NCBI RefSeq assembly: GCF_963664415.1
Contig: NZ_OY761440.1
Span: 1,426,001 to 1,490,000 of the forward strand
Direction: 5' to 3'
From: an uncultured Desulfobacter sp.
GTDB lineage: Bacteria; Desulfobacterota; Desulfobacteria; Desulfobacterales; Desulfobacteraceae
DNA: 64,000 nt
This document shows, in pieces, positions 55,001 to 63,442 of the stretch. The position numbers were made by a program, and so were the translations under genes. The notes under the pieces were generated by a model. The model searched no databases and was not told the origin of the DNA. It saw only the letters and a list, made by a program, of their open reading frames with translations. How positions within the stretch are numbered: the first letter of the stretch is position 1; each line of letters opens with the position of its first letter.

Positions 55001-55046
55001 CATATAGTTAGAGACCAAACCCGCCAAGGAGGTCTCTAACTATATG
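55001..55046 (+). promoter_or_regulatory. Start-codon hairpin of the IS transposase, copy B
   Basis: CATATAGTTAGAGACC at 55001-55016 and its exact complement GGTCTCTAACTATATG at 55031-55046 enclose a 14-nt loop. The ATG (55044-55046) and the end of AAGGAGG (55026-55032) lie in the right arm. Transcripts entering from outside would fold and hide the start. A promoter inside the left arm would escape this. Similar devices protect IS10 and IS50 from read-through expression. Confidence 0.75.
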
Positions 55047-56303
55047 TGGGAAACAGATACAAAATCCACAACCCGAAACCATAGAACCATATGTGTGCCC
55101 TTTTCTCAAGATGCTTATAACGACATTGTTCAAAATCCTGATAAATTTCGGAACTGTCTCGATGAAAAAATTAAGCTTTTCCCGGAACTATTTCCAGCTG
55201 ATATTTTCCAAGAAGGATATCTAATGAAAGATATCTATCACTCAAAAAAAATGTCGATTCCTATTAGGCGAATCGAGATGGCCGGCATTGCTTATACAGT
55301 GCGCCCTTCCTTTGTGACGCCCTATCTTACTGGTTTGGTTGACGAGGTTGAAAAAGCCCTTTTCATGCGAAAATTCAATGTGCCCTTCTGGGCACTGAGC
55401 CACATTTTCGGTAAAAATCCAATGTATTGGTACCGGATTGAACAGTCACTTGGTCGCAATAGTATTGTTGGAACAACCGTCCGGCAATCAGGCGACATTC
55501 CCCAACATCTTGCGGCGGATGAGAAGCACACCCGGATTCTGGGAGAAAAAACGTATGTGGCAACAACTGTTGGAAATGGCTGTATTCTTGGAGTTTCTGT
55601 TGCTCAAAATGCTGGAAAGCAAGCCTTGACCGAAGCATATCAATTTTATCGGGATGAGGCCCAATGCCTACAGCCTGAATATTCGCCGGAGACTGTCAAT
55701 ATGGATGGATGGAAAGCTACCCGGCAGGCATGGAAAAGCCTTTTTCCATCGGTAGCCATCGTTTGTTGTTTTCTGCATGTATTCATAAAAATTCGTGATC
55801 GGGCGAAGAAAAAACACAGAGACATTTTTGATGAAACAGCATCAAAGCTATGGGATTGTTATCGGGCTGAAAGCAAAATATCATTTTCACAGCGAATCAG
55901 AAGGTTGATCGAATGGTGCAAAAAGCAAGATACCCCGAATGTTATATCAGACCCCATAAAAAAATTACGGGAAAATATTGTTTCATACAGAAATGCCTAT
56001 GACCATCCCAAGGCACACAGAACGAGTAATATGATTGACAGATTGATGCAAAGAATGGATCGTCACCTGTTCAGCACTCAGTATTTTCATGGATCAATGG
56101 ATGCAGCGCAACTGAGTATTCGAGGATGGGCACTTATTCATAATTTTGCTCCTTACAACCCAGAGACAGTCAAAAGGCATAACGGCTTCAAAAGCCCAGC
56201 TGAAAGGCTGAATCATTTTAAATATCACGACAACTGGTTGCACAACCTTTACATTTCGGCTTCTTTTGGGGGGTATCGAAGCCCTCCCCAAAATCCGATA
56301 TAA
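55044..56303 (+). CDS. Transposase of the 1432-bp IS, copy B
   Basis: A 419-residue protein, identical to the product at 41393-42652. It starts MWETDTKSTTRNHRTICVPF. Candidate acidic catalytic residues are in AADEKHTRILGEKTYVATTV and NMDGWKATRQAWKSLFPSVA. A basic region RRLIEWCKKQDTPNV is followed by a C-terminal helical part. The family is uncertain. The start codon is within the hairpin described at 55001. Confidence 0.8.
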   Translation: MWETDTKSTTRNHRTICVPFSQDAYNDIVQNPDKFRNCLDEKIKLFPELFPADIFQEGYLMKDIYHSKKMSIPIRRIEMAGIAYTVRPSFVTPYLTGLVDEVEKALFMRKFNVPFWALSHIFGKNPMYWYRIEQSLGRNSIVGTTVRQSGDIPQHLAADEKHTRILGEKTYVATTVGNGCILGVSVAQNAGKQALTEAYQFYRDEAQCLQPEYSPETVNMDGWKATRQAWKSLFPSVAIVCCFLHVFIKIRDRAKKKHRDIFDETASKLWDCYRAESKISFSQRIRRLIEWCKKQDTPNVISDPIKKLRENIVSYRNAYDHPKAHRTSNMIDRLMQRMDRHLFSTQYFHGSMDAAQLSIRGWALIHNFAPYNPETVKRHNGFKSPAERLNHFKYHDNWLHNLYISASFGGYRSPPQNPI

Positions 56304-56386
56304 TCAGAATTTATTCTTGCGTTACGCTGCCAGAGATGTTCTATTTCCATAACCTTGATTTTCAATTAACATCAAAAGTTTAAGTA

Positions 56387-56848
56387 ATGAGCTATTTATC
56401 GAGAATACTAAAACGTCAACAGCGGGTTATCGATATGCTAAAGATTGAACCTATTGAATGCTTCACAGGGTTTGGTCTTTCCCAAATTCTCGTCTTTGAC
56501 GGGACCGTTTATCATTTCCCCCCTGGCAGTGATGAACCATTAACGGTGCAAGAAGCTATTGATTCTGGGGTATACAAAGATATAAAAAATTTTGATGGTT
56601 ATCAAACAGCTGATGTGGAATTCTCCGCTTACTATTGGGGAAAAAGGAATAAGGATAAATACGATAAGAAAACGAAAAGACAATTAGTTGAGCTTGGAAT
56701 AGCATGGCGTACACGAGTTACGAACGAATTCCCAAAGGCTAAAGTTTCTATTGTGGTACATTATGATGAAATGGACGGGTGGTTTTTAGACACCTTTAAT
56801 TGGGATATTCAAAAAGAGTGGAATCCTAAAAATGCTGTCTGGTTATAA
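56387..56848 (+). CDS. Hypothetical protein
   Basis: 153 residues, starting MSYLSRILKRQQRVIDMLKI. It contains CFTGFGLSQILVFDGTVYHF and SIVVHYDEMDGWFLDTFNWD, an alpha/beta pattern with no signal or membrane segment. No family was recognised. It lies between IS copy B and the 16-bp repeat at 56873 and has a weak ribosome site. Possibly it is a mobile cassette gene like its neighbours. Confidence 0.55.
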   Translation: MSYLSRILKRQQRVIDMLKIEPIECFTGFGLSQILVFDGTVYHFPPGSDEPLTVQEAIDSGVYKDIKNFDGYQTADVEFSAYYWGKRNKDKYDKKTKRQLVELGIAWRTRVTNEFPKAKVSIVVHYDEMDGWFLDTFNWDIQKEWNPKNAVWL

Positions 56849-56872
56849 GCAAAAGAATGAAAAGTAAGCGGC

Positions 56873-56888
56873 CATTTAATACATTATT
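56873..56888 (+). repeat. 16-bp direct repeat, left copy
   Basis: CATTTAATACATTATT occurs here and at 58217-58232, on either side of the coiled-coil gene, each time just after a GCGGC-type stretch. The pair bounds a 1344-bp unit. Confidence 0.6.
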
Positions 56889-57319
56889 TTCGTTACTGAT
56901 CGAAGTCTCTCCAGAATCAATTTAATAGAACATGAAATGTAATTTGGGATTTTCTGAAAAGGAGAGTTAACAGGGCATTTAATTACTGTTGCAATTCTTG
57001 GCATGGGATGTTTAATCATTCCATTGATGGTGACTTTAAAAAGGAATTATGCAAATTTGGTTAACATGAGAATAATCATGTTATGCATTTAGATAATCAA
57101 TTTTGAATGATATACAGATCTGCTGAACATATTGTTTTTATGCTACTGTTGAAGCTTTAGCTTCGCAGCCGTATAACTGCGTTATACAGGGTAACCGCAA
57201 AGCAAACCTTCAGCAGCAGTTAAGGTGAACTATCCACCCCCACTTCCCCCGGGCCGTTGAACAAACCACTGCACTGGACAAGCCAGTGATTTAAATATTA
57301 TGTGTAAAAGGAGGAGTCG
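56889..57319. other. Non-coding interval with a small hairpin
   Basis: No gene is visible. A perfect inverted repeat GTATAAC-TGC-GTTATAC lies at 57171-57187, and GAAGC-TTTA-GCTTC lies just before it. These may belong to a terminator or a recombination site. AAAGGAGGAG at about 57307 serves the gene at 57320. Confidence 0.5.
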
Positions 57320-58162
57320 ATGACCCCAGAAGAGAAAGAAAAACTTGAGGCTGAGGCGGAGAAACTACGCGCCGAGGCTTCCTCCTTGCGTAAAGGAGGT
57401 TGGAGTAAACCTTCTTCTTGGGTTCCATTATTAGTCGCGATTGCAGCTATTGGTACTTCTATTGGCCAGTATCAGGTTTCTTCCTTCAAAGAAAAAGAAG
57501 CTGCATTGGATGCACGAGAAAAGGTAGTTGAGGCTAAAGAAGAAGAATCACAATTAAAAGACAGGAACAAAAAGCTTGAAAAGAGAGCAAATGAGTTAAC
57601 CGAGTATATATCTCAGGCAACAACCCAAATGTCACAACTCCAAGACGAAATCCGAACTGCCAATAATGAGTTATTAGCCGTAGCCGAGAAGAAAAATATA
57701 GGACCAGAGAAGATCGCAGAATTGGAAAGATCCATAGAAAAGCGAACGAAAAAGGCCGAATCAATAGTTGCATCTGCCAAAAAGAGAAATGCTGAGGTCG
57801 AGTTACAGAATCTTGTTTGGCAAATGAATAGTGAATTTAAACCAGATAGGTTGGCAGCGGTTGCAAAACTGATTGAGTCTCACAGTGATAGCCAAGCAGC
57901 AGTAGAATATGCAGTAGAGTTAATTACCATGCCTCAACTCGAAAGCCTCTCGGCTAGTGGAAGAATAAATGTGCTGGTGTTTTTGCGAAACACAAAGCCT
58001 ATAGCTTGGAATAAAGAATTGTTAAGTGGCGTTGACGCTGCGATCGATGAAATAAAAAATCGGGCGGAAACAGGCAATGCATACATTGGCCCGCAGACCG
58101 AGGAAGCAATAAATAAATTGCAGCGTCATGTAAATGAAATCACACATAACAAGGCAAATTAA
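57320..58162 (+). CDS. Membrane-anchored coiled-coil protein
   Basis: 280 residues. A charged N-terminal helix (TPEEKEKLEAEAEKLRAEAS) leads to one transmembrane segment (SWVPLLVAIAAIGTSIGQYQ). A long coiled coil follows (about 60-165, KEEESQLKDRNKKLEKRANE), then a helical C-terminal domain (FKPDRLAAVAKLIESHSDSQ) with a HEAT-like look. It has a very strong ribosome site. No family was recognised; it might be a structural or sensor subunit. It is bounded by 16-bp direct repeats. Confidence 0.65.
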   Translation: MTPEEKEKLEAEAEKLRAEASSLRKGGWSKPSSWVPLLVAIAAIGTSIGQYQVSSFKEKEAALDAREKVVEAKEEESQLKDRNKKLEKRANELTEYISQATTQMSQLQDEIRTANNELLAVAEKKNIGPEKIAELERSIEKRTKKAESIVASAKKRNAEVELQNLVWQMNSEFKPDRLAAVAKLIESHSDSQAAVEYAVELITMPQLESLSASGRINVLVFLRNTKPIAWNKELLSGVDAAIDEIKNRAETGNAYIGPQTEEAINKLQRHVNEITHNKAN

Positions 58163-58216
58163 CTCGGACCTCAAAACCCGCTGTGCGCTTTTTTCGTCCG
58201 GCTATTCGCGGCGTTA

Positions 58217-58232
58217 CATTTAATACATTATT
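58217..58232 (+). repeat. 16-bp direct repeat, right copy
   Basis: CATTTAATACATTATT, identical to 56873-56888, here preceded by GCGGCGTTA. Confidence 0.6.
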
Positions 58233-58455
58233 GTTGGTGAATGAGCGGCTCTTGGGTTTTGGTGATGCCTTTTTCTGTAGAGCGTTGTTCCCATGGTGAT
58301 TCTTCTGTTGGTTTTACCCATTGTTCGAATGTTGCTGATTCTCGTTCATAGAATCTGCGTTTCTTTTTAAGGTAATTGGTGAGGCTGTCTGATAGTGTGT
58401 ATGTGATTCCTAATCCATTTAATTTCTGGAAGATGGTTTTTGACCATGGCTGTTA
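58228..58455 (-). pseudogene. C-terminal fragment of an unknown protein
   Basis: On the minus strand an open frame reads WSKTIFQKLNGLGITYTLSD, SLTNYLKKKRRFYERESATF and EQWVKPTEESPWEQRSTEKG to a stop at 58228. There is no start codon or ribosome site; the upstream side is cut by the MITE-like element at 58458. It was not assigned to a family. Confidence 0.45.
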
Positions 58456-58457
58456 TT

Positions 58458-58602
58458 TAGTGCCCGACCGAAAACCGTAAATTTTGCCGATTACGGCGTT
58501 GGTCTGAAATTTTAATCCTCGCAATACTTCACGTATTTCTCCGGTTAAAATTTCAGCCCGCCTTGTACTCAACAAAATTTCCAGGTTTTCGTCCAGACAC
58601 TA
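58458..58602. mobile_element. MITE-like 145-bp palindromic element
   Basis: The two ends are long imperfect inverted repeats: TAGTGCCCGACCGAAAACCG at 58458 and, from the right, TAGTGTCTGGACGAAAACCT. Similarity continues inward through AAATTTTG, and there is a second inner pair, TGAAATTTTAA / TTAAAATTTCA. The whole would fold into one hairpin. It encodes nothing. Its right end coincides with the TAG stop of the DUF4198 fragment. It looks like a small non-autonomous element. Confidence 0.65.
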
Positions 58603-59097
58603 TTTAGCATTAAAGGTGAGGGTGGCGCCATAACCGACAGAAGTCGCCTTGTCCCCAAATTCTTTCATTGCTCCATCCTTGGTCATTTGTGCCTTATGAA
58701 ACACGTTCACCAGCCATTGGCCTGAGCTTTGTACCCGAAACTGTGCTTTTCCTTTGGAAATATATGAAAACAGTGCAAACTTGTCACTCAAGCCGAAAGA
58801 TGAAGAGTAAGCAGTAATATATGCAACTCCGTTAGGCCCCTTTGATAAGGGCTTGCCATGACATCGAACATCGAATTCAACCAGATCGCCAACCCTGACC
58901 GTGGAGAGATCGATCAAAGGGGTGATTTCAAGCCCGTGCCCCGTCGGTTGGGGCATGGACCATAAACCAACCGTCAAGTAGGATTTGGCAAAAGCTTGAT
59001 ATTGTACGGAAAATAAAATTTTTTGAATATCATCAATTTCATTTTTCGGTTTTAAGGCAAACCGTGTTCTTCCCTTTGTATCTATATATTTTGGCGG
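58600..59097 (-). pseudogene. DUF4198 protein, C-terminal fragment
   Basis: About 165 codons matching the second half of the protein at 12112: KYIDTKGRTRFALKPKNEID, AKSYLTVGLWSMPQPTGHGL, KGKAQFRVQSSGQWLVNVFH, ending YGATLTFNAK. The corresponding region of the full-length copy begins at about residue 143. No signal peptide or start is present, and upstream similarity stops at about 59100. It is a remnant, diverged by roughly half of its residues. Confidence 0.8.
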
Positions 59098-59184
59098 CAA
59101 ACAACGCTTATATCAAAGCCAGACAGAACGACTGTGGGGATGAAGATTTCTCCGCCGTAATAAAAACCGTATAAACGAAGCCGT

Positions 59185-59248
59185 AAAAAAAGCCATTATG
59201 ACGTATTGGCCCAATGTCGCCGATGGGCTTTCTCATAATGGTTTTTAT
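59185..59248. other. Imperfect inverted repeat in a non-coding gap
   Basis: AAAAAAAGCCATTATGAC and CTCATAATGGTTTTTATT form an imperfect hairpin, with a further GGCCCA / TGGGCT match inside. The rest of 59100-59422 holds no gene. It may be a terminator or a decayed palindromic element. Confidence 0.4.
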
Positions 59249-59422
59249 TTCGCTTTATAAACAGCAATGCATTAGAGATTAACGTCAACCCCGCAACACA
59301 AAAAATTCGTGGTCTCTTTACACGATCTTAAAATATTGATAAGCCTGGTACGGAATCGGATATTTTCCCGTTATTTCCCGACCCGCATGGAAAACCCTAT
59401 TCATTGAAATGACAGGATAGAT

Positions 59423-59872
59423 ATGACAAAAAAAGAGGGCTTAAAACAGCCGTTCTGGAAAACCAAATCTCTTCACCAGGTGACCCAGGAAGAATGGGAA
59501 TCGCTGTGTGACGGATGCGGCAGATGCTGCCTGCACAAGCTTGAAGATGAAGACACCGGGGAAATCTGCTACACCAATGTGGTCTGCCGTTTGCTGGACA
59601 TTGATGAATGCAGGTGTTCTGACTACGAAAACCGTTCCACTCTGGTGCCGGAGTGTATCCAGCTTACGGTGGATTTAATATCGCAATACCGATGGCTGCC
59701 CGACACCTGCGCCTACCGGCGGCTTGCTGAAGGCCGGGCGCTCCCCTCATTTCATTTTTTGGTTTCAGGCAACCCGGAAACGGTTCATGAGTCCGGCGCA
59801 TCGGTCCAATATAAAGCCATATCTGAAAACGATGTTGATTCCAGTGATCTGGAACCTTATGTGATGGATTAG
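59423..59872 (+). CDS. ycgN: YcgN-family cysteine cluster protein
   Basis: 149 residues of the UPF0260/YcgN family. PFWKTKSLHQVTQEEWESLC is followed by the cysteine cluster DGCGRCCLHKLEDEDTGEIC and VVCRLLDIDECRCSDYENRS. The eight or so conserved cysteines suggest Fe-S or zinc binding (CxxCxxxCC type). The length is normal. The biochemical role of the family is unknown. It lies 72 bp upstream of the flavodoxin-ferredoxin gene. Confidence 0.92.
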   Translation: MTKKEGLKQPFWKTKSLHQVTQEEWESLCDGCGRCCLHKLEDEDTGEICYTNVVCRLLDIDECRCSDYENRSTLVPECIQLTVDLISQYRWLPDTCAYRRLAEGRALPSFHFLVSGNPETVHESGASVQYKAISENDVDSSDLEPYVMD

Positions 59873-59944
59873 ACGTTTTGAGGTCTGGCAAACGCTGAAA
59901 AATAGCAACATTACGCTTTATCCGTTTAAACAAGGAGTCATAAA

Positions 59945-60772
59945 ATGAAAATCAAATCAGTTCGTTGTCTATGCTTCTCGCCAACCGGAACAACAAAGAC
60001 CATTGCAGAAAGTATTGCCCAGGGCATTCATTCTGAATCAGTTGAAATAATCGATATCACTAAAAGGGCGCAACGCGGGGAACAACCCGTATTTAGCGAA
60101 GACGATATTGTTGTTCTTGCAACGCCCGTATATTACGGTCGTGTACCAGAGGAGCTTTTACCCTATTTAACTTCATTGAAAGCCGGGCAGACGCCTGTTG
60201 TACTTGTTGCCGTATATGGAAACAGAGCATTTGAAGATGCCCTCAAAGAGTTGCATGATATAGCTGTTGATGCTGAATTTATTCCGGTAGCCGGCGGCGC
60301 CTTTATCGCCGAGCATTCGTATTCCTCAACGACTTATCCCATTGCACAAAATCGTCCTGATGAAAATGATATCCAAAAAGCGATAGAATTTGGTGCGGGG
60401 ATTCGAAAAAAACTTCAACATGTGGAATCACCGGCGCATTTAGCAGCCATCACAATCCCCGGCCAGTCCCCATATATCGAGCCTGCGCATCTGAATATGA
60501 TCAAAGAAGCACGATCCATGGTTGCCCTGACCCCGGAAACGGACGTATCAAAATGCACAAAGTGTGGACAATGTGCCGACGTGTGCCCCACCGGAGCAAT
60601 TTCACTCGAAGATCTGACCCAGACAGACAGGTGGCAATGTCTTATCTGCTTTGCATGTGTAAAAATCTGTCCCGAAGAAGCAAGGCAAATGAACGAACCC
60701 AATTTTCAATCCGCTATTCAAGCACTGCATCAAAACTGCCAAGAAAAAAAAGAGCCTGAAATATTTTTATAA
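59945..60772 (+). CDS. EFR1-type flavodoxin-ferredoxin fusion
   Basis: 275 residues. The N-terminal flavodoxin-like domain binds FMN with CLCFSPTGTTKTIAESIAQG and later TPVYYGRVPEELLPYLTSLK. The C-terminal part carries two 4Fe-4S clusters: CTKCGQCADVCPTGAI (about 201-216) and CLICFACVKICPEEA. This is the EFR1 family, electron carriers common in anaerobes. AAGGAG lies 5 nt before the ATG. It is a cytoplasmic redox protein whose partner is unknown. Confidence 0.9.
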   Translation: MKIKSVRCLCFSPTGTTKTIAESIAQGIHSESVEIIDITKRAQRGEQPVFSEDDIVVLATPVYYGRVPEELLPYLTSLKAGQTPVVLVAVYGNRAFEDALKELHDIAVDAEFIPVAGGAFIAEHSYSSTTYPIAQNRPDENDIQKAIEFGAGIRKKLQHVESPAHLAAITIPGQSPYIEPAHLNMIKEARSMVALTPETDVSKCTKCGQCADVCPTGAISLEDLTQTDRWQCLICFACVKICPEEARQMNEPNFQSAIQALHQNCQEKKEPEIFL

Positions 60773-60806
60773 AGTGGGGTTGATCCTCTATGATTAAACA
60801 TTCTCC

Positions 60807-61007
60807 GTAACTACTCACCCCCATAAAAAAATGTCAAAAAACTAAAAAAAAGCTTGACAGGTTTTTGGGAGGTATTTTTTTGAAAAATCAAATTACATCA
60901 AAATATCCTCGTGCTACATAATAATGTGGCATGCATTTGACAATCACAAAAATTTAATGAAATTTTATCCGATTCGTTGAGAAAATGGATTGTAGGGCAA
61001 CTCAGGA
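60807..61007 (+). mobile_element. Solo left end of the IS66 element
   Basis: 201 bp identical, as far as I can compare, to 36470-36670: the inverted repeat GTAACTACTCACCC and the non-coding leader up to CAACTCAGGA. The transposase and right end are missing. A few bases later the second IS21 begins. It is either a deletion scar or a truncated insertion. Confidence 0.88.
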
Positions 61008-61111
61008 TATTCTGCGACAATTATCTTGTCCGGTTGACGACAATTACCTTGACCGGTTTGTCGTGATAAAACCCCCGACACTAAAGTTCACTTAAATGGA
61101 GGTGCAATCCC

Positions 61112-62632
61112 GTGTCGGGGAAACCAATAACCGAACAACAGATAAGGATATACATGTCAGCAAGAAGCAAAGGAACTATTCAGGTCACAGCAGCCGCAAA
61201 GGCTGGAATATCAGAACGTTCAGGACGTAGAATCGAAAATGGCAATATTTCTCAAGGAGACAAACCCATGCGTCATTGGCGTACACGCAAGGACCACTTT
61301 AAAGGGGTTTGGGAAAATGAGGTCGTTCCGATGCTGGAACAAAACGCCGAACTTCAGCCGTTAACGTTATTTGAGCATTTTGCAGGTAAATATCCTGAAA
61401 AATTCCAGCGGTCCAAACTGCGTACATTCCAACGTAAGGTTAAAAAATGGAAAGCGCTTAACGGATCAGGCAAAGAAGTAATGTTTTTGCAGGAAAAAAT
61501 TCCTGGGCGTATGGGGTTATCAGATTTTACAAAGCTAAAAAAAGTAACAATCACGATCAACGGAGAGCCTTTGAATCACCTACTTTATCATTTTCGCTTA
61601 ATTTACAGCGGTTGGTGCCATGTCAAAGTGGTCCTCGGAGGAGAATCATTTACCGCACTCAGTGAGGGATTACAGGACGCTTTTTGGCGGCTGGGAGGGG
61701 TCCCAACAGAGCATCGTACAGACAGCCTGTCTGCTGCTTTCAAGAATTTGACCAAAGATGCGAAGGAAGATGTCACCAAGCGTTATGAGGAGCTATTCAA
61801 CCATTATGGCTTGGTCCCGACCCGAAATAATAGGGGGAAGGGGCATGAAAACGGCGGAGTTGAGTCACCACACGGCCACTTAAAGAATAGAATTCACCAA
61901 GCCTTATTGCTCCGGAATTCTGTTGATTTTGAATCTGTATCGGCCTATCAGCAGTGGCTGGATATCATTGTAAGGGATATCAATGCCCGCAATGCAGATA
62001 AGATTGCACAGGAACGTAAGTACTTGAAAGAACTTCCTCTTCAGAGGACCGTTGATTATACTGAAAAAGTGGTCGGAGTCAGCACGACCAGCACAATTCT
62101 GGTAAAACGCGTCATTTATACGGTCCCATCCCGCTTGATAGGAGAAAAGCTGCGCCTTCATATTTACCATGACAAGATTGAAGCCTACCTTGGAACAACC
62201 TACGTCATCACGTTACCCCGAAAATATTCACCAGATAATAATCGGCGTACTCGCAGTGTGGATTACCGGCACGTCATAGGCAGCCTGGAGCGAAAACCCC
62301 AAGCGTTTCGCTATTCACAGCTAAGGGATGACCTGCTGCCCAGTGACACTTACCGGCTTATATGGGATCAGCTTGACCAAACCCTTGATCCCCGTACCGC
62401 CTGTAAAAGCATCGTGGGTATATTGTCTCTGGCGAACCGGACCGACCAGGAGACGGAATTGGGTGATTATATTCTTGAAAAAATGATGGATAACCATATT
62501 CCGGCGCTTCATGAACTTCAAAAAAAATTTAACAAAAAAGAAAAGGAAATACCGGAAATAAATATGGTGGCTGTCTCAGGAGAAGATTACAATATCCTGC
62601 TTTCTTCGCATTCATTTACGGAGGTGTTTTGA
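61112..62632 (+). CDS. istA: IS21 transposase IstA, element 2
   Basis: 506 residues, starting at GTG (MSGKPITEQQIRIYMSARSK) with GGAGG 10 nt upstream; relatives begin the same way. The HTH is QVTAAAKAGISERSGRRIEN. The catalytic core has GRMGLSDFTKLKKVTI (Asp), PTEHRTDSLSAAFKNL (Asp) and NRGKGHENGGVESPHGHLKN (Glu). It overlaps istB by TGATG. It is a different subgroup from the IstA at 16170. Confidence 0.92.
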   Translation: MSGKPITEQQIRIYMSARSKGTIQVTAAAKAGISERSGRRIENGNISQGDKPMRHWRTRKDHFKGVWENEVVPMLEQNAELQPLTLFEHFAGKYPEKFQRSKLRTFQRKVKKWKALNGSGKEVMFLQEKIPGRMGLSDFTKLKKVTITINGEPLNHLLYHFRLIYSGWCHVKVVLGGESFTALSEGLQDAFWRLGGVPTEHRTDSLSAAFKNLTKDAKEDVTKRYEELFNHYGLVPTRNNRGKGHENGGVESPHGHLKNRIHQALLLRNSVDFESVSAYQQWLDIIVRDINARNADKIAQERKYLKELPLQRTVDYTEKVVGVSTTSTILVKRVIYTVPSRLIGEKLRLHIYHDKIEAYLGTTYVITLPRKYSPDNNRRTRSVDYRHVIGSLERKPQAFRYSQLRDDLLPSDTYRLIWDQLDQTLDPRTACKSIVGILSLANRTDQETELGDYILEKMMDNHIPALHELQKKFNKKEKEIPEINMVAVSGEDYNILLSSHSFTEVF

Positions 62633-63438
62633 TGGCAAGTACTGAAACTCTTCCCGTATTGCTCAAACAACTGCGTCTTTCAACCATAGCCCGGCTATGG
62701 GAACCCACGCTCTCCCGTGCTCAGGAGGAACATTGGAACCCGGCGCAGTATTTGGCGACTCTATGTGAGCAAGAGATCAATGAGCGCTACAGCCGGCGTA
62801 TTGCCCGTTTTACAAAAGAATCCCGTCTTCCGGTGGGTAAAAGCCTTGAAACATTTAATTTTAACCACACTCCGGCAATACGTCAGGAAAAAATAGAGGC
62901 CCTGGCCCAAAACAGCGATTGGGTAAACCGTGCAGAGAACCTTTTATTTTTTGGCCCTAGCGGCGTTGGAAAAACCCACCTGGCGGCTGCCATATCTCAC
63001 GCATTAATAGAACAGTCAATTCGGGTACGTCATTTCACGACAACCGCACTTGTTCAAAAAATGCAGCAGGCCCGTGCTGATTTGCAGCTTGAATCATTTT
63101 TATCCAAACTCGATAAATACGCGGTCATTGTCCTTGATGACCTGGGCTATGTCAAAAAAAGCGATACGGAAACTCATGTGCTTTTCGAACTGATCGCCCA
63201 TAGGTATGAGACGGGAAGTATGATTATCACATCCAATCAGCCATTTGGGGAATGGGACAAAATCTTTTCTGATCCGTCAATGACTGTAGCAGCTATCGAT
63301 AGAGTGGTTCACCATTCGATCATTATCGAAATACAGGCAGACAGCTACCGCAAACGTCAGGCAATTTCCAGGAATATAAGAATTCCCCTTAAGCCGGAAC
63401 CTACCCAAGAAGATAATAACAAAACCACAGAAAGATGA
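62632..63438 (+). CDS. istB: IS21 helper ATPase IstB, element 2
   Basis: 268 residues starting MASTETLPVLLKQLRLSTIA, with ACGGAGG before the ATG. Walker A is FFGPSGVGKTHLAAAISHAL, Walker B AVIVLDDLGYVKKSDTETHV and the sensor SMIITSNQPFGEWDKIFSDP. It is translationally coupled to istA. The third small gene starts 4 nt after its stop. Confidence 0.92.
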   Translation: MASTETLPVLLKQLRLSTIARLWEPTLSRAQEEHWNPAQYLATLCEQEINERYSRRIARFTKESRLPVGKSLETFNFNHTPAIRQEKIEALAQNSDWVNRAENLLFFGPSGVGKTHLAAAISHALIEQSIRVRHFTTTALVQKMQQARADLQLESFLSKLDKYAVIVLDDLGYVKKSDTETHVLFELIAHRYETGSMIITSNQPFGEWDKIFSDPSMTVAAIDRVVHHSIIIEIQADSYRKRQAISRNIRIPLKPEPTQEDNNKTTER

Positions 63439-63442
63439 TTCC

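Larger units (their letters stand above)
54876..56307 (+). mobile_element. 1432-bp IS, copy B
   Basis: Same ends as copy A (CTGATTATAACGGATTTAGG at 54876; complement of CTGATTATATCGGATTTTGG at 56307). It is flanked by the duplication AATTTATT at 54868-54875 and 56308-56315. It is inserted in the right-hand 28-bp direct repeat behind the NYN gene. It is inverted relative to copy A, and the two encode identical proteins, which implies very recent movement. Confidence 0.92.
54856..56323 (+). repeat. 28-bp direct repeat right of the NYN gene, split by IS copy B
   Basis: AATAATATATTAAATTTATT (54856-54875) and CTTGCGTT (56316-56323) rebuild the repeat seen at 54046-54073 with one mismatch once the IS and one duplication copy are removed. 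Confidence 0.7.

Noticed and set aside
57171..57187. GTATAAC-TGC-GTTATAC as a recombination core
   Set aside because: Arms only 3 nt apart, unlike any attC; more like a simple hairpin.
58158..58220. Possible integron attC site (AACTCGGAC...GTCCG...GCGTTAC)
   Set aside because: The inner arms are not symmetric about the ends and the core does not fit GTTRRRY; kept only as a hint in the cassette findings.
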